A DNA stretch of 64,000 bases from Microbotryum silenes-acaulis (GCA_003665825.1 QPFY01000005.1:1116001-1180000), one strand, 5' to 3'. Shown: positions 33,520 through 44,100, counted from the first letter of the stretch. Translations and numbers: made by a program. Notes: generated by a model from the letters alone, not told the origin.

Positions 33520-35507
33520 CTATGAAAGTCTAAAGGAAACAAAGATCATCAGGGACACCGGGAGGAAGATCGAGGACGACAACATTGCGGCTCCGGACGC
33601 TGTCTTCGATGACGCCGCCGCTTGAGCGGCAGCTGTCGCCGTTCCCTGACCAGAGACACTGGAACCGGCGGCCGAGGAAGACCCGGCCGAGCTTCTGGTC
33701 TGGGTGACGATGGACGTCGACGAGGATCGAGCCACGGCCGCGGAAGAGGAGGAGCTAGTAAGGTTGACTGCCGCGTTGTTGACGTTGGGTAGGTCGCCAC
33801 TTCCGACGACGAAGCCTCTCGTGGGAGTGTCGCTGGGCCCGGCGGCGTTGAGGTACCAAGGTTGACTGAAGAGATCAGGGATAGATCTTACAGAGCAGCA
33901 CGCCAGCATCAGTTGGAGCTGCGCCGACTCAAGACAATCCACGAGGAAAGCGGGCCGGAACTCACTGAGGAATCCATCCCTTCGAGATGAGCGTGGGGAA
34001 GGTGCGCATGAAAGCACCGACCGATCGGCTCGTGACTTCGTGCTCGAGAATAATCTGGAGGAGGGACGCGAACATCGTTGGATCAATGTCAGCTATGGCA
34101 GATCAAGGCGCAGAACGTTGCGCTGTCACCACTTACCAATCCAGGAGATTTGGGACCGTTGTAAAAGCCGTTCAGCTCTTGGTCGAGTTCAGCGTCGGAG
34201 CTGGGAGTCCAGTCGCTGGAGGGGCAAGAGCTGTTGAAACAAAAAGATCAAGGGTCAGATCGGCTGTAAAGCTATAGGAGATGAGTACCCATTGCGTGAC
34301 TCACGATCCTACACCCTCACTCAGACACCAGTCGTTGGTGTCGTGGTTCCAGATGACTGCGTGCTCCAAACCGAAAACTAATCCGCGCGAGTGCGACAGG
34401 GGTCAGTATGCGCTCCAAAAGTGACGGCGAGCCCGAGTGGTGCTTTACCTTCTTTGGCGATCGCTCGGACTCGGTTGTCGATGTCGCCATAAGGAGGCCT
34501 CCAGAATCGAGGCACAACACCCGCCCTGTCATAAATGATCTGCATGGTCCATCCCAGCTCTCCGAGCACTTGCATGTCGGTCAAGGTGGACATGAGCTTG
34601 TGAGCCCAGGTGTGGACGGCAATGTGACCGCCAGATTTGACGGCTTGATCGAAGATGTCGGGGTTGTTCACGATGTTGGACCCGATAAAAAAGTGTGTTG
34701 CCTGTCGATGACGAACAGACCATCACAATGTGAGCGGGGTGCAGGCCAATGTGTTATATTTGCGCCGCGGAAGGAAACTCACTGCGAGATTCTTGGACTG
34801 CAAAAATTTGTAGAGCACCGGTGATGCGGGTGTCGGTCCATCATCGAACGAGATGCCCACATGCTTTTTAACGACCATCATATATCGAAGCAATCCAGTC
34901 AGCCGACTCGAATAGGACAACGCGAGTGGTCCAATCAGGTTGAGCGTGCGCGACTTACCCCGGTTGGGCCATCCTCGATATCATATGCGCCAGTCTTGTT
35001 GGTGTTGAAGCAATGCGCGACTGTGGGCAAGCGACACTATAAGCTCGGCGACTCGATCATTCAAAGTCGCGACGTGGACTTTGAAACCAGATTCTGCATT
35101 ACTTACGTGTCCAAGAGCAGACTCCCTTTTCACCCGTATCGACGCCCGAAGCGTACACCGGTTCTCCGCCGCTAAGCGTTGCTGGCGCGAAGGAAGGGAT
35201 TTTGCCTGCAGCTTTCGCCTGGTTGTAGGTGTCAATCCACACCTGAAGAGGCTGAGGCCCAACTTTGAGGGGCTCAGGATAGGCTACAATTGAAAAGTAG
35301 GCGGGGAGCCGACGGGACGAGACGGAACGTGGTGATGGTGTCAGTCGAGGCCCGTCTCGTTTTTCTTCTTCAAACGATCGCACGATTGCACGCGTGCGCG
35401 CGCGCATCACTGAACTCACTCCGGCTTTGGCGTTCGTACAGGGGATGGGGTGTCGACGCAGTCACAACACTCGCAGCGACGAGGAGAAGGGTGACGTGTG
35501 AGAACAT
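33520..35507 (-). CDS. CDA: Chitin deacetylase, secreted, GPI-anchored (CE4)
   Basis: Converts cell-wall chitin to chitosan outside the plasma membrane. Minus-strand exons are 35507-35420, 35283-35107, 35020-34959, 34863-34783, 34701-34449, 34377-34305, 34230-34137, 34054-33966 and 33886-33520 (427 residues). There is a signal peptide ([18 protein letters not shown]). All NodB motifs are visible: SFDDGP (catalytic base and metal Asp), HTWAH (metal His pair), WRPPYGD, NHDTNDW and LEHEVT. After [14 protein letters not shown] comes a Ser/Ala-rich stalk and a hydrophobic end ([17 protein letters not shown]), fitting a GPI-anchor signal. The catalytic set is complete. The gene lies inside the EF3 inverted repeat, upstream of the transposon. 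Confidence 0.9.
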
Positions 35508-36109
35508 CTCGTTCCGGGTTGCAGCTGTGATCGTCCGAGGTGATGGTGCGAAGGGGAAGCAACGTAGCTGGCAATCCCAAATTAGTCGACCGCGAGTGAG
35601 CCAATCGCGTGCAGCCAAAGAAGTTTTATTTTCGAAGGGTCAAGAACGAGTGGACACGTTGACGACAGCGGAAGACAAGACTATCTGAGGCGTCGCGTCG
35701 CGGAGGATATCTGGAGGTAGCGAGTTGGAAGCAGAGAGGGGGAAGGAAGCAAAGATGTGATTGTGTGTATAGGATCGCCAACAAGCAAACAAACCGCTGT
35801 CAGGTCCAGTCAGGTCCACTGTCGCGCGGTGCCCAGAGCGCGGTCAGAGTCGTCTCCCGTGGAAACATTCGCGAGCATTCACAACATCCGGTTGGGCCGA
35901 TCTCTTGGCTTCGGCGCTATGGGAACTGAAACCTGACAGGCCGACAGCCGACAGCCAACAGGCGCATTTTCGCGCGTAGTTCGGTTCCGGAATGCATCGC
36001 CCGCTCGTCGCGAGCAATGAAATCCAATCATGTCAAAAAGGCTTGGCGCTCGTCGGAATGCCCCGGACGCGCGCGCGCGCCACTCAAACTGATGGGACTC
36101 GCTGCAAAA
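35508..36109. other. Upstream region of chitin deacetylase, left flank of transposon
   Basis: 600 bp with no supported gene. It includes a short duplicated TCAGGTCCAGTCAGGTCCA near 35799 and an alternating CGCGCGCGCGC run around 36069-36080, just before the transposon. Confidence 0.4.
36107..36109. repeat. Left target-site duplication, AAA
   Basis: AAA lies directly outside the left terminal repeat and is repeated at 40595-40597 outside the right one. Three bp is the duplication size of CACTA elements. A homopolymer trinucleotide is weak evidence alone but fits exactly. Confidence 0.7.
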
Positions 36110-36120
36110 CACTGAGGGCC
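36110..36120 (+). repeat. Left terminal inverted repeat CACTGAGGGCC
   Basis: Perfect 11-bp match to the reverse complement of 40584-40594; similarity then falls off, apart from an AATTCCA shared a little further in. Confidence 0.88.
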
Positions 36121-36130
36121 TTTTTGGCCT

Positions 36131-36307
36131 GGTAATTCCAGGCGCGCGGCTGGAAATACCAGGGGCTTGGGTAATACCCTCGTGAGGTGGTAATACCCGA
36201 CCCACTGGTATTTCCAGCCGCGCGGGTATTACCACTTCACGAGGGGTATTACCCAAGCCGCTGGTATTTCTGTCGGTTGGGTATTAACCTTCTCAGCTGG
36301 TATTTCC
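36131..36307. repeat. Left subterminal motif array
   Basis: Ten copies of GGTAATACC-like 9-mers (variants GGTAATTCC, GGAAATACC, GGTATTACC, GGTATTTCC) begin at 36131, 36152, 36170, 36189, 36207, 36225, 36245, 36263, 36280 and 36299, so spacing is 17-21 bp. The half around 36150-36205 is largely the inverted complement of 36207-36270, which could form a long hairpin. In CACTA elements such arrays are binding sites for an element-encoded protein; that role is inferred here. Confidence 0.85.
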
Positions 36308-36398
36308 ACCCGAAAAGTCTCAATAGGGGCTCTTGTGCGGAGCACGACCGAGCGCAATTAGCATTAGGTTTTTTGTAATGGGTGTCACCTTTGTAGTA

Positions 36399-36510
36399 CT
36401 GATGCTCATATTCGAATTTACTGATGCTCATATTCGAATTTACTAATGCTTACACTTGAATTTACTAATGCTCATATTCGAATTTACTAATGCTCATATC
36501 CGAATTGTAG
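36399..36510. repeat. 22-bp tandem repeat, about five units
   Basis: Units such as TGATGCTCATATTCGAATTT recur with a 22-bp period; later units read TAATGCTC or TAATGCTT and the last is degenerate. The array is AT-rich compared with its surroundings and lies between the subterminal array and the 3' end of the minus-strand element gene. It may contain the polyadenylation region. Confidence 0.85.
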
Positions 36511-36553
36511 TTTTTCAATGCAGGGTTTTCTACTGTATTATGATATAGGTACA

Positions 36554-37692
36554 CTACAAAGCAGCAAACTGAGTGTCCACTTCCGTCAAAGGCTCCTCCG
36601 ATTCGTCTGGATTGTCAGGTTGACCAAGATCTAAACCGCCCGAAGCTCCGGCTGCCGCTCCTCTTGCCCGTTTCTTATACCATTTAGCCGGCTCTAATTC
36701 TTCCTCTTCCTCTTCCTCCTCCTCTTCCTCTTCCCGAAACTGCTCTTCCTCGCTTTCTTCTCTGCGGCGGACCCGCCTGGTGATGGTCTTCTGGCGAATG
36801 CGAGAGGACTGCTTAGCGTTCGCCTCCTTCGTCGATTTTGACTGACCCGGGCCTCTTAGACCGCGGGCTGCGGGACTTGAAATCGCCCCTGCATTCGGTG
36901 TCTTTGCATGTCGACCATCTGCGCGAGCGCTGGCTTGCTGGGAATGTTGCGATGAGGCACTGAACTGTTGCGAGGTTGATGCTTGCGGCGCTCGCTTCGG
37001 GGGCATGGACAAAAGCACCCGATTCTTATTCTCCAGCACGTCTTCCTCACTGAGATCGCCCGGGTCCTGGTCAGATTCGGACAAGACAAGCTCGCTTGTC
37101 TGAAGCACAACAAAAGATTCTCAGAGCCCCGGGCTTTTCAGTCTTGTTCAATCGGGAGTAGTGACTAACCTTCAGAGCAGATCCAACGCCTAGCTCGTTG
37201 CGCAATCTTGTGATGTACGCCCTGGAAAGCCGTCCCATGATCCCCGCCAACCGACAGGCCTCACGGTCGTACTGCAGTCGATACGCGGCTCGGACATTCG
37301 CCAACACATCAATGGCAAGTTCTTCATAGAGCCAGTCGCCCTATGTGACCCTTAAGAAAGCCGTGCGTTCACGAATCTGAACGAGAGTGACAAGTGAGTG
37401 CCCGAGCAAGCGCACGCTCCGTACAAGAACTGGCAGGTTCCGCGCAACTCACATATTTGACGATCTCTCGTTGTTTCGCAGGTCCAAGACATCCCCAAAC
37501 AGTAGTGTTGATTTGCGTTTTGGCTTGAATAAGCCTGAACGCGTCCTCGAGGTTGAAGTCCACAGGCGTGTGGTATTCGGGGGTCCACATCTGGTTCACC
37601 TCGGCATGCCGACCATAAAGGTTGATCGGGTCGGGGGTAGTGATGCCTGCCTTTACTAGTGCATCCCGTACAACCGACTGGTCGAAGGACAT
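36554..37692 (-). CDS. Transposon-encoded protein of unknown function (possible TNPA-like DNA binder)
   Basis: Not recognised. Minus-strand exons 37692-37453, 37340-37170 and 37099-36554 give an uninterrupted 318-residue protein. Residues 1-80 include NLYGRHAEVNQMWTPEYHT and end in AKQREIVKY. Residues 81-137 form a helical region, with WLYEELAIDVLANVRAAYRL, then GIMGRLSRAYITRLRNELG. The C-terminal 180 residues are low complexity: basic (SRIRQKTITRRVRRREE), then a Glu run, then KWYKKRARG and an acidic end. The stop codon overlaps a CACTACAAA sequence at 36552. It lies wholly within the element and keeps its frame while the transposase is broken. By analogy with En/Spm it could bind the subterminal arrays; this is speculation. 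Confidence 0.6.
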
Positions 37693-38305
37693 CACACAGA
37701 TGGTGAGCACTGAGGAGTCAGATCGACGAGATGGCGTCGCGCCCCGATCGTTGAGCCGCCGGTACTCACGCGAACCCAATTATAGTATACTCGCGCAGGC
37801 TCCTAGAACCCTTGTCTTTTCAACGTATTATCTGGCTGAAAAAGAGGATGAAAATAAGAAGACAGGTAGCCGCAGTGGGCCGATAGTGAAGGACGACGGC
37901 GGGGTTGAAAAAGAACACGTCAGCAAATTCCCTCAACTGTGGCGGTGCAGACGCAGACCGCGATCTCTGTACACACGTGGGCGTCATTCATGCGGTGGTT
38001 CGTTCTCCTTGTCCATCCTTGTTGTACGTCTTGCCGTGGTCGACGATGTTCGTGTCATGGTAGGAAGACGTAGGCGGGGAGGGTGGAGCTTCGACGTGGG
38101 CACAAGTGGATCGAAGGCGAAAGAAGGAAAGAAGCGCGCGGACGCATGGCGCCATTCTTCAGCGCACGTAATCAAGTCGACCTAATGGCTGCTCGTATTG
38201 CGCATTAATGTAGCCCTAATGTCCCCAATGGCCTGCCGGACTTAGCGTCGTTCGTTGCTCCTAAGTCTCACGTCTCACCGTAATTAACCATTCGATTGCG
38301 CCACC
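37693..38305. promoter_or_regulatory. Internal divergent promoter region of the transposon
   Basis: 613 bp between the two element start codons. No supported frame. A TATAGTATA sequence near 37781-37789 could act as a TATA element for the minus-strand gene. Confidence 0.4.
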
Positions 38306-40020
38306 ATGATACGCAACCAGTCTTCTCGCCTATGCCATTGTTCGTTGTGCAACGATGCAATGGTATCAAGAGTGACACTAGTTCTACCGCCACAAACGCC
38401 TACAACCTGTTGACTCTGCCAGAGCCGACGCAACTGCTATCCTCGAGTTCGCGCGGCAGCCATCGGAACCTCCAACGTTGCTTGCTCCTGAGGCCCAATC
38501 GTTCCAGCCCCCTTTACCAACTCCTGGTTGGTTTGCAAGTCGCTCGCCACCACAATCAGCCACAAATGAAGCGCAATATGGAGTGCCCACCAGTCCCAAA
38601 GGTCCCTACTCTCCTCAAGGAGATCACGAGTCCGAGCGAGCTTCTTCGGTCGGGGGATCAATGGGGTCAAGTGAGGACCAAGCGCTAGGATTGGACGAAG
38701 AAGATTTTTGCGAGACACAACAGTTTGACGCGGCATTTGATTGGGGAATGGTATCTCCTGACCTGGAATACGAGGACCGCTCCAGCTCTAGCTCGCTCCC
38801 ATTCGACGACGACGACGACGACGTCAACGACAACGACCCACCGGCCGCCGAAACACTATGGGGAACTAATCAACCGATCAGTACCGAGAATGAGCAAAGC
38901 CGACGCGGCGCATCTCATGCATTCAGCTCTCCGGAGCGTGCAGGGGCAGAGGAGTAAATCCGTCAAGAGATCAAGTCGGGTGAGCACTAGGAGTGTCGCA
39001 GTGCTTGGGAGAGAGAAGCGCCGCTGAACTGGTTCCTAGCATTACCATCCCTAGACAAAGATCTTCCGTACTACGATATGGACACGTTATTCGACTTTTC
39101 CTTTCGGCATATGTACAACATGACGCGCCAGGCGAGCGAGATTTGGGATCTTGACGTTGCATTTGGGCTGTTTACCGATGGCATCCAGCTCTTCAATAAG
39201 ACCCAGAGCGAATGCTGGCCAATCATGATGATCAACTACAATCTACCCCCGGAGATACGCTACCAGAAGAAACACCTCATGGTTGTCGGCATCATACCGG
39301 GCCCCAAGGGACCCAAAGATCTTGATTCCTTCCTTCATCCGCTTTATGAAGATGCTCGTGCCTCGGCTAAGGATGGTCACATGGTCTTCGACGGCGTGAC
39401 GGAGGTGTGTACCAGTCGCTGAAGTCAGCTTGACCTGAAGTGTAATCTATGAATGCTGATGAGTAATACGACTTTTGCAGAGGATGGTGTTGCAGCGATG
39501 GTTCATTCACATGATTGGCGGTGATGGACCTGCTCTTTCAAAGATGCTCGGTTTCAAGGGCCCCACTGCCAAATGGCCTTGCCGGATTTGCCTTATCCAA
39601 GGCGTTCCTTGCGCTGCTGGCCACAATCACAATTACTATCCACTAAAGATGCCTCTCGACTCCTCGCATACCCACCGATTCGATCTGGACCCTTTAGACC
39701 TTCCCATGCGTTCGGACGCAACCATTCGCCAAGCCGCCTCTTCAAAGAAGCCAACAGTCGGTCTTGGCAAGCTGAGCTCGGCAGCGCACCTTCCTGGATT
39801 CTCGCTTCATCAAGACGGAGCATCGGATTTCATGCACGCTGTCTTCGAAAACGTTGCTCGGAGACTCTTCAACATGTGGCACAGTGAACCAACGGGTCTG
39901 AAAGCAAGTGGACCCAACAAGCGGGCATTGCATCTATCGGAGGGTGGGTCGAGAGGAGCCTCGCGAGTATATTTTTGACCGATTGGAGGACGAAGCTCGG
40001 CCCAATTTCTTGAACTTGTA
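38306..40020 (+). pseudogene. Tnp2-type (CACTA) transposase, decayed
   Basis: The start at 38306 has a good CACCATG context and encodes a CxCxxC finger (LCHCSLCNDAMVSR) as in Tnp2 transposases. The frame then shifts near 38384 (continuing as YRHKRLQPVDSARADATA), and passes a TAA at 38955 and a TAG at 38988 in an otherwise continuous frame. It continues into the catalytic region: LFTDGIQLFNKTQSECWPI, INYNLPPEIRY, GIIPGPKGPKDLDSFL, then after an intron (39405-39480) GGDGPALSKMLGFKG and CRICLIQGVPC. A second frameshift near 39945 leads to REYIFDRLEDEARPNFLNL and a stop. Both stops could be single C-to-T changes. The protein is also short compared with full Tnp2 transposases. Confidence 0.8.
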
Positions 40021-40116
40021 ATCCATTCCCAGCTGTTTTCCATCTGCTAGGCTAGAAGTCATTCGGCTCATGCTGAGACAGCTGAGAGTAGCGATATGAC
40101 TAGGATCTAGATCCAT

Positions 40117-40578
40117 ACCTGGCTGGGAAAACCACCGGGCGATGGTAAGAATGGTGCCGGCTGGTATTACCACGCGCCTGGGCAGAATCTCCTTCGGCCT
40201 GGGCGATATCACCTCGCGACCTGGAAATACCCAGGCGTCTAGGTAATACCCGACGGCCTGGTATTTCCAAGTGGCGGCTGGAATTACCACGCGCTTGGGT
40301 AAAATCAGCGCGCGCGTGGAAATAACACCCTGCGCCCTAGAAATACCCAGGCGTCTGGGTAATACCCGACGGCCTGGTATTTCCAAGTGACGGCTGGAAT
40401 TACCACGCGCTTGGGTAAAATCAGCGCGCGCGTGGAAATAACACCCTGGAAATACCCAGGCGCGTGGTAAAACCAGGCGCCCTGGAAATACCAGGCTGTC
40501 GGGTATTACCCAAGCGCGCTTTTGTAAATACCAGACGAGACCTCGGGTATTCCCCTCCGAGGGTGGAATTCCCCGCTC
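40117..40578. repeat. Right subterminal motif array
   Basis: About 20 copies of the same GGTAATACC / GGAAATACC / GGTATTTCC family in both orientations, alternating with GCGCGC-type spacers. It is longer than the left array because it contains an internal tandem duplication (see next entry). The motif shared with the left end ties both arrays to one element. Confidence 0.85.
40225..40448. repeat. 116-bp tandem duplication inside the right array
   Basis: The block starting AAATACCCAGGCGTCT at 40225 recurs at 40341 with only a few substitutions for about 108 bp, ending at GGAAATAACACCCTG. It shows how the array grew. Confidence 0.85.
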
Positions 40579-40583
40579 TCTAC

Positions 40584-40594
40584 GGCCCTCAGTG
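40584..40594 (-). repeat. Right terminal inverted repeat
   Basis: GGCCCTCAGTG, exact complement of the left terminus; followed by AAA at 40595-40597, the matching target-site duplication. Confidence 0.88.
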
Positions 40595-41124
40595 AAAGAC
40601 TAGACGATGAAGCGGTGCAGCCCCTACTTTTGGCCTAGCCATCTGCACCGACAATCCTTGAATATTCACGCCAAGTCGCACCACCGGCGCTTCAGATATC
40701 ATCCGCACGTCCAGCAGCAGGTAGAACATCGAGTGCAGATCGGCGGCGTCCGCGACCCGATTGAACGTCGATTGGTCGGTCCCGAGAACAAAACGGCATC
40801 CGGCGGTCAGCCTGGCCGCGCTGCAGATAGTCCGGGAAGATTTTGCGGTGGCGCTGCCCGCGGAGATAGGGGTGCAACAATAGGAACCAAGCGATCCCCA
40901 AGTCAATGCCGACGATGCCCAATTTAGAGCCTCGTGATCGCCATAGATAAACAACAGGTTAGCTATCGAAGTTGTCAAATCAAGTGCCCAGTCACTTCCA
41001 AAGCCACAAGAGATCCGAACCGCGCGAACGGAATCGACACCGAGAGAATGCAAATACAGGGAAGGATGAGACGAAATGTATATAACTGATTGCAAGCGTA
41101 AGAGAAGACAACATCAACAGCTCC
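40595..41124. other. Between transposon and EF3 copy 2
   Basis: A 168-codon minus-strand open frame spans 41095-40589, but it starts next to the duplicated gene, ends inside the transposon terminus and shows no motif I recognise. I treat it as 3' flank of EF3 copy 2, not a gene. The 3' UTR here is unlike that of copy 1. Confidence 0.4.
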
Positions 41125-44100
41125 TCTACAGCTCCTCCTCGTCGTCTGAGGGAAGTCCGAGCTTTTTGCGGGCCATGCGGGCCTTCTTGGCCTTGCGGGC
41201 ATCCGACGACGACAGCTTCTTGGGGCCCTTCTTCTGCTCGATCTTGTTGCCCATGGCGTCAAAGACGTCCTTCTCCTCCTCGTCGACCTTGTCGATGCGC
41301 GGGCCAGAGCCCTGACCTTCGACCCAGTTGTGGCCGGACGCCTCGAGGTAACCCTGGTTCATGGCCCACACTTCAGTGCAGATCGACTCGGAGAACTCGC
41401 GGTTGTGTGTGATGACGAGCACACCACCTTCGAACGTCTTCAGCGCGGCGATGAGCGCGGCGAGCGACTCTCGGTCGAGGTAATTTGTCGGCTCGTCGAG
41501 GATGACGACGTGCGGTCGTCGCCATGTCGCGGCAGCGAGCACGACCTTGACCTTCTGTCCACCGGAAAGACCTCGCATCGTGTTGTGTGTCACGAACTCG
41601 GCCTCGAGACCAAAGTCGGCCATGTGCAGCTCGATCTCGCGACGGACGAGAGGGCGCAGCAGACCGGCCTTTTGCGCCTCGCGCGTGTCGACCTCCATAA
41701 CCTTCTTCTCGAAACCACGTCGGATGAGCTCGTCGCGCGGCAGCCAGATGTTCTCGGACGACGACATGCCTTTGAACGAGCACTCGTACTCGAACGACTG
41801 CTTCAGCTTCTTGCGGTTCGTCACGTCCTCGATCGTGCGCTTCACGCCCTCGACGACGACGATCGAACCCTCCTTCATCTTCTTCTGCTCCTCCTCAGAC
41901 AGGATGCGGTTGCCCTTGCTGAGCTCCTCCAAGTCCTCACCGGTCTGGTATCGCTGGAGCATGTACTCGAGCGGGGTCTTGTCGAGATGGCAATCGATGT
42001 GGTGGAACGCGTGCTGCGCGACGTATCCAAGCACCAAGTTGGGGTGCTTCCACACCTCACCGCCCTTGTTGGGCTCAGTCTCGCCGACGAGCAGCTTGAC
42101 CAAGGTCGACTTTCCACCTCCGTTGGGGCCCAAGACGGCGACACGCGACGACAACGAGACCTGCAGCGAGATGTCGTACAACTGCGGCGCGGCCGTGCCG
42201 GGGTACTGGAAACTGACGTGGCGCATCTTCATCAACGACTTCTCCTTGGTCTTGACACCGTCGAGCAGAGGGGGATCGGGGAACTTGAACTGGTACTCCT
42301 CCTCGACCGAGAGTTCGTAGTAGGCCTTGGCCTCGGGCACGTGCTTAATGAACGCTTGCAAGTTACCGGGATAACGCTTGACCTTGAAGCGGTTCAAGTG
42401 CAAAATGTCGGTCGTGATGTTGTTGAGGAAGCCCGAGTCGTGCGAGACGATGATGGACGTGCACGTCGTCAGCGACGTGAGGTAATTCTCGAGCCAGGCG
42501 ACGTTAAGCACGTCCAAGTGGTTCGTCGGCTCGTCGAGCAAGAGAATATCGGCCTCGAACAGGATGGCACGCGCCAACGCGAGCTTCATTTTCCATCCAC
42601 CAGACAGCGAGCCGATCGCCGACTCTTGTCGCTCGGGCGTGAACCCGACCGTGTCGAGCACGCGGCGGCACTCGGCCTCGTCCTTGAGGATACGCTTGTC
42701 CTTGAGCACGAACGAGATGATCGTGTTCTCGGTCTCGTCACCGTCGACATCGTGCTCAACGTAGAAGGTGCGCACCTCGTCGGGCGAAGGGAAACCCTCA
42801 ACCTGGCCGTTGTCGATCGCGCGCATGAGCGTCGACTTGCCCGTACCGTTGCGACCGCACAAACCGTAGCGATGGCCACGCTTGAGACGGAGCGTCGCGG
42901 TGTTGAGCAAAATCTTGGCACCGTAAGCGAGCGAGAAGGTGCAGTTGCACAAGTCCTCGCCCTCCTCCTCATCGGGGAAAACCTCGATCTCCTCGCCCTC
43001 GTCGGACGCCGACTTTTCGAGCACGGCGCGCACGACGGCCTGCGCCTGGTTGGCACGGATCGAGTGGGGGAGCGCGAGCGAGACATAGGGAACGAGAGCC
43101 GAGTCCCATTCGGTCGGCTCAAAGTTGCGCGCGTTGACCAAGTTGGCGACGAGCGACGCGATGTAGTGCACCAACGGCGACGACGCATCGAGCTTGGACG
43201 CCGAGTCGGTCTTCTTGATTGCATCGACGACCAAGGGGGCGGCACCCTCGGTCGTCTGGTGACGCAAGGGCGGCAAGTCCGTTCCGTCGCCCTCGGTGTT
43301 GCCGATCTCGCGCAGGGTCTTGATTGCCTTGATCACCACACCACGCGCTTCCGGGTCGGCGATCGTGGTGCTGACCTTGATCAGACCGGGCAAGAGCTTG
43401 GGCAAGAACGGTCGGACGGTCCACTCGTTGTCGACGAGCTTGGCCATGTTGTCGATGATGGTCGCGACCTTGCGCAAGGTCGACGTAAGCTTCTCGTTCA
43501 AACCACGCGACAGGAGCGGGGCCATGAGCGCAAGCGTAGGCGAGTCGACCTCGGACACGAACGTCGTCGCGGCCAAGAGCTGGATCGTCTTGGGCACCTC
43601 CTCGATCGGGTTGATGAGCGCGTTGATCAGAGCGGGGATGAACTTTTCGATATCCTTGTTCGAGACGAGCGCGGTCAACTTGGTCAACGAGGCGCGGGCG
43701 GCCTTCTTGACGTCGGCCTTGGTGTCTGCGGGGAAGGGTGAAGGCAAGATTCATCAGCACGGGGTCACCGTGCGAGGTCAAAGCGCGCCGACTCGGAAAA
43801 CTCACCCCAGATGGCCTCAACCATGGGAGGGATAATGTCGGGCATGAGCATGGCGCACTGCTCCGGGGCCGAAACGACGAGTTGGTCGATGATGGCCAAC
43901 GAGCCCGTCTTGACTTGCCACTTGCCGGCGGTCCTGATCTGGTGGAGCAAGATGGGCAAGAAGATAGGCGTCGCCCACGACGTCGCGACCTGCACGATCG
44001 ACTTGACGGCCGAGACGGCGGCCTCGCGCACGGACGTGACCTTGTCGGCGAACGTCTCGCTGACGATCTGCTGCATCAGCTTCTCAAAGAAGAAGGGCTC

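Larger units (their letters stand above)
36110..40594. mobile_element. CACTA/EnSpm-like DNA transposon, 4,485 bp
   Basis: Ends are perfect 11-bp inverted repeats, CACTGAGGGCC at 36110-36120 and its complement at 40584-40594, flanked by AAA on both sides. Inside each end is a dense array of a short near-palindromic motif, the layout known from plant En/Spm, where a DNA-binding element protein coats subterminal repeats. It carries two divergently transcribed genes pointing to the ends: an intact unknown gene (37692-36554, minus) and a broken Tnp2-type transposase (38306 to about 40020, plus). TIRs, TSD, arrays and transposase class all agree. The element is probably non-autonomous now because the transposase is interrupted. 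Confidence 0.9.

Noticed and set aside
36110..36330. CRISPR-like array of regularly spaced motifs
   Set aside because: Eukaryotic context, 9-bp degenerate motifs in both orientations and location inside transposon ends; explained as subterminal repeats.
40589..41095. 168-codon minus-strand frame between transposon and EF3 copy 2
   Set aside because: Runs into the transposon terminus, no recognised motif, two other frames are also open here; more likely EF3 3' flank.
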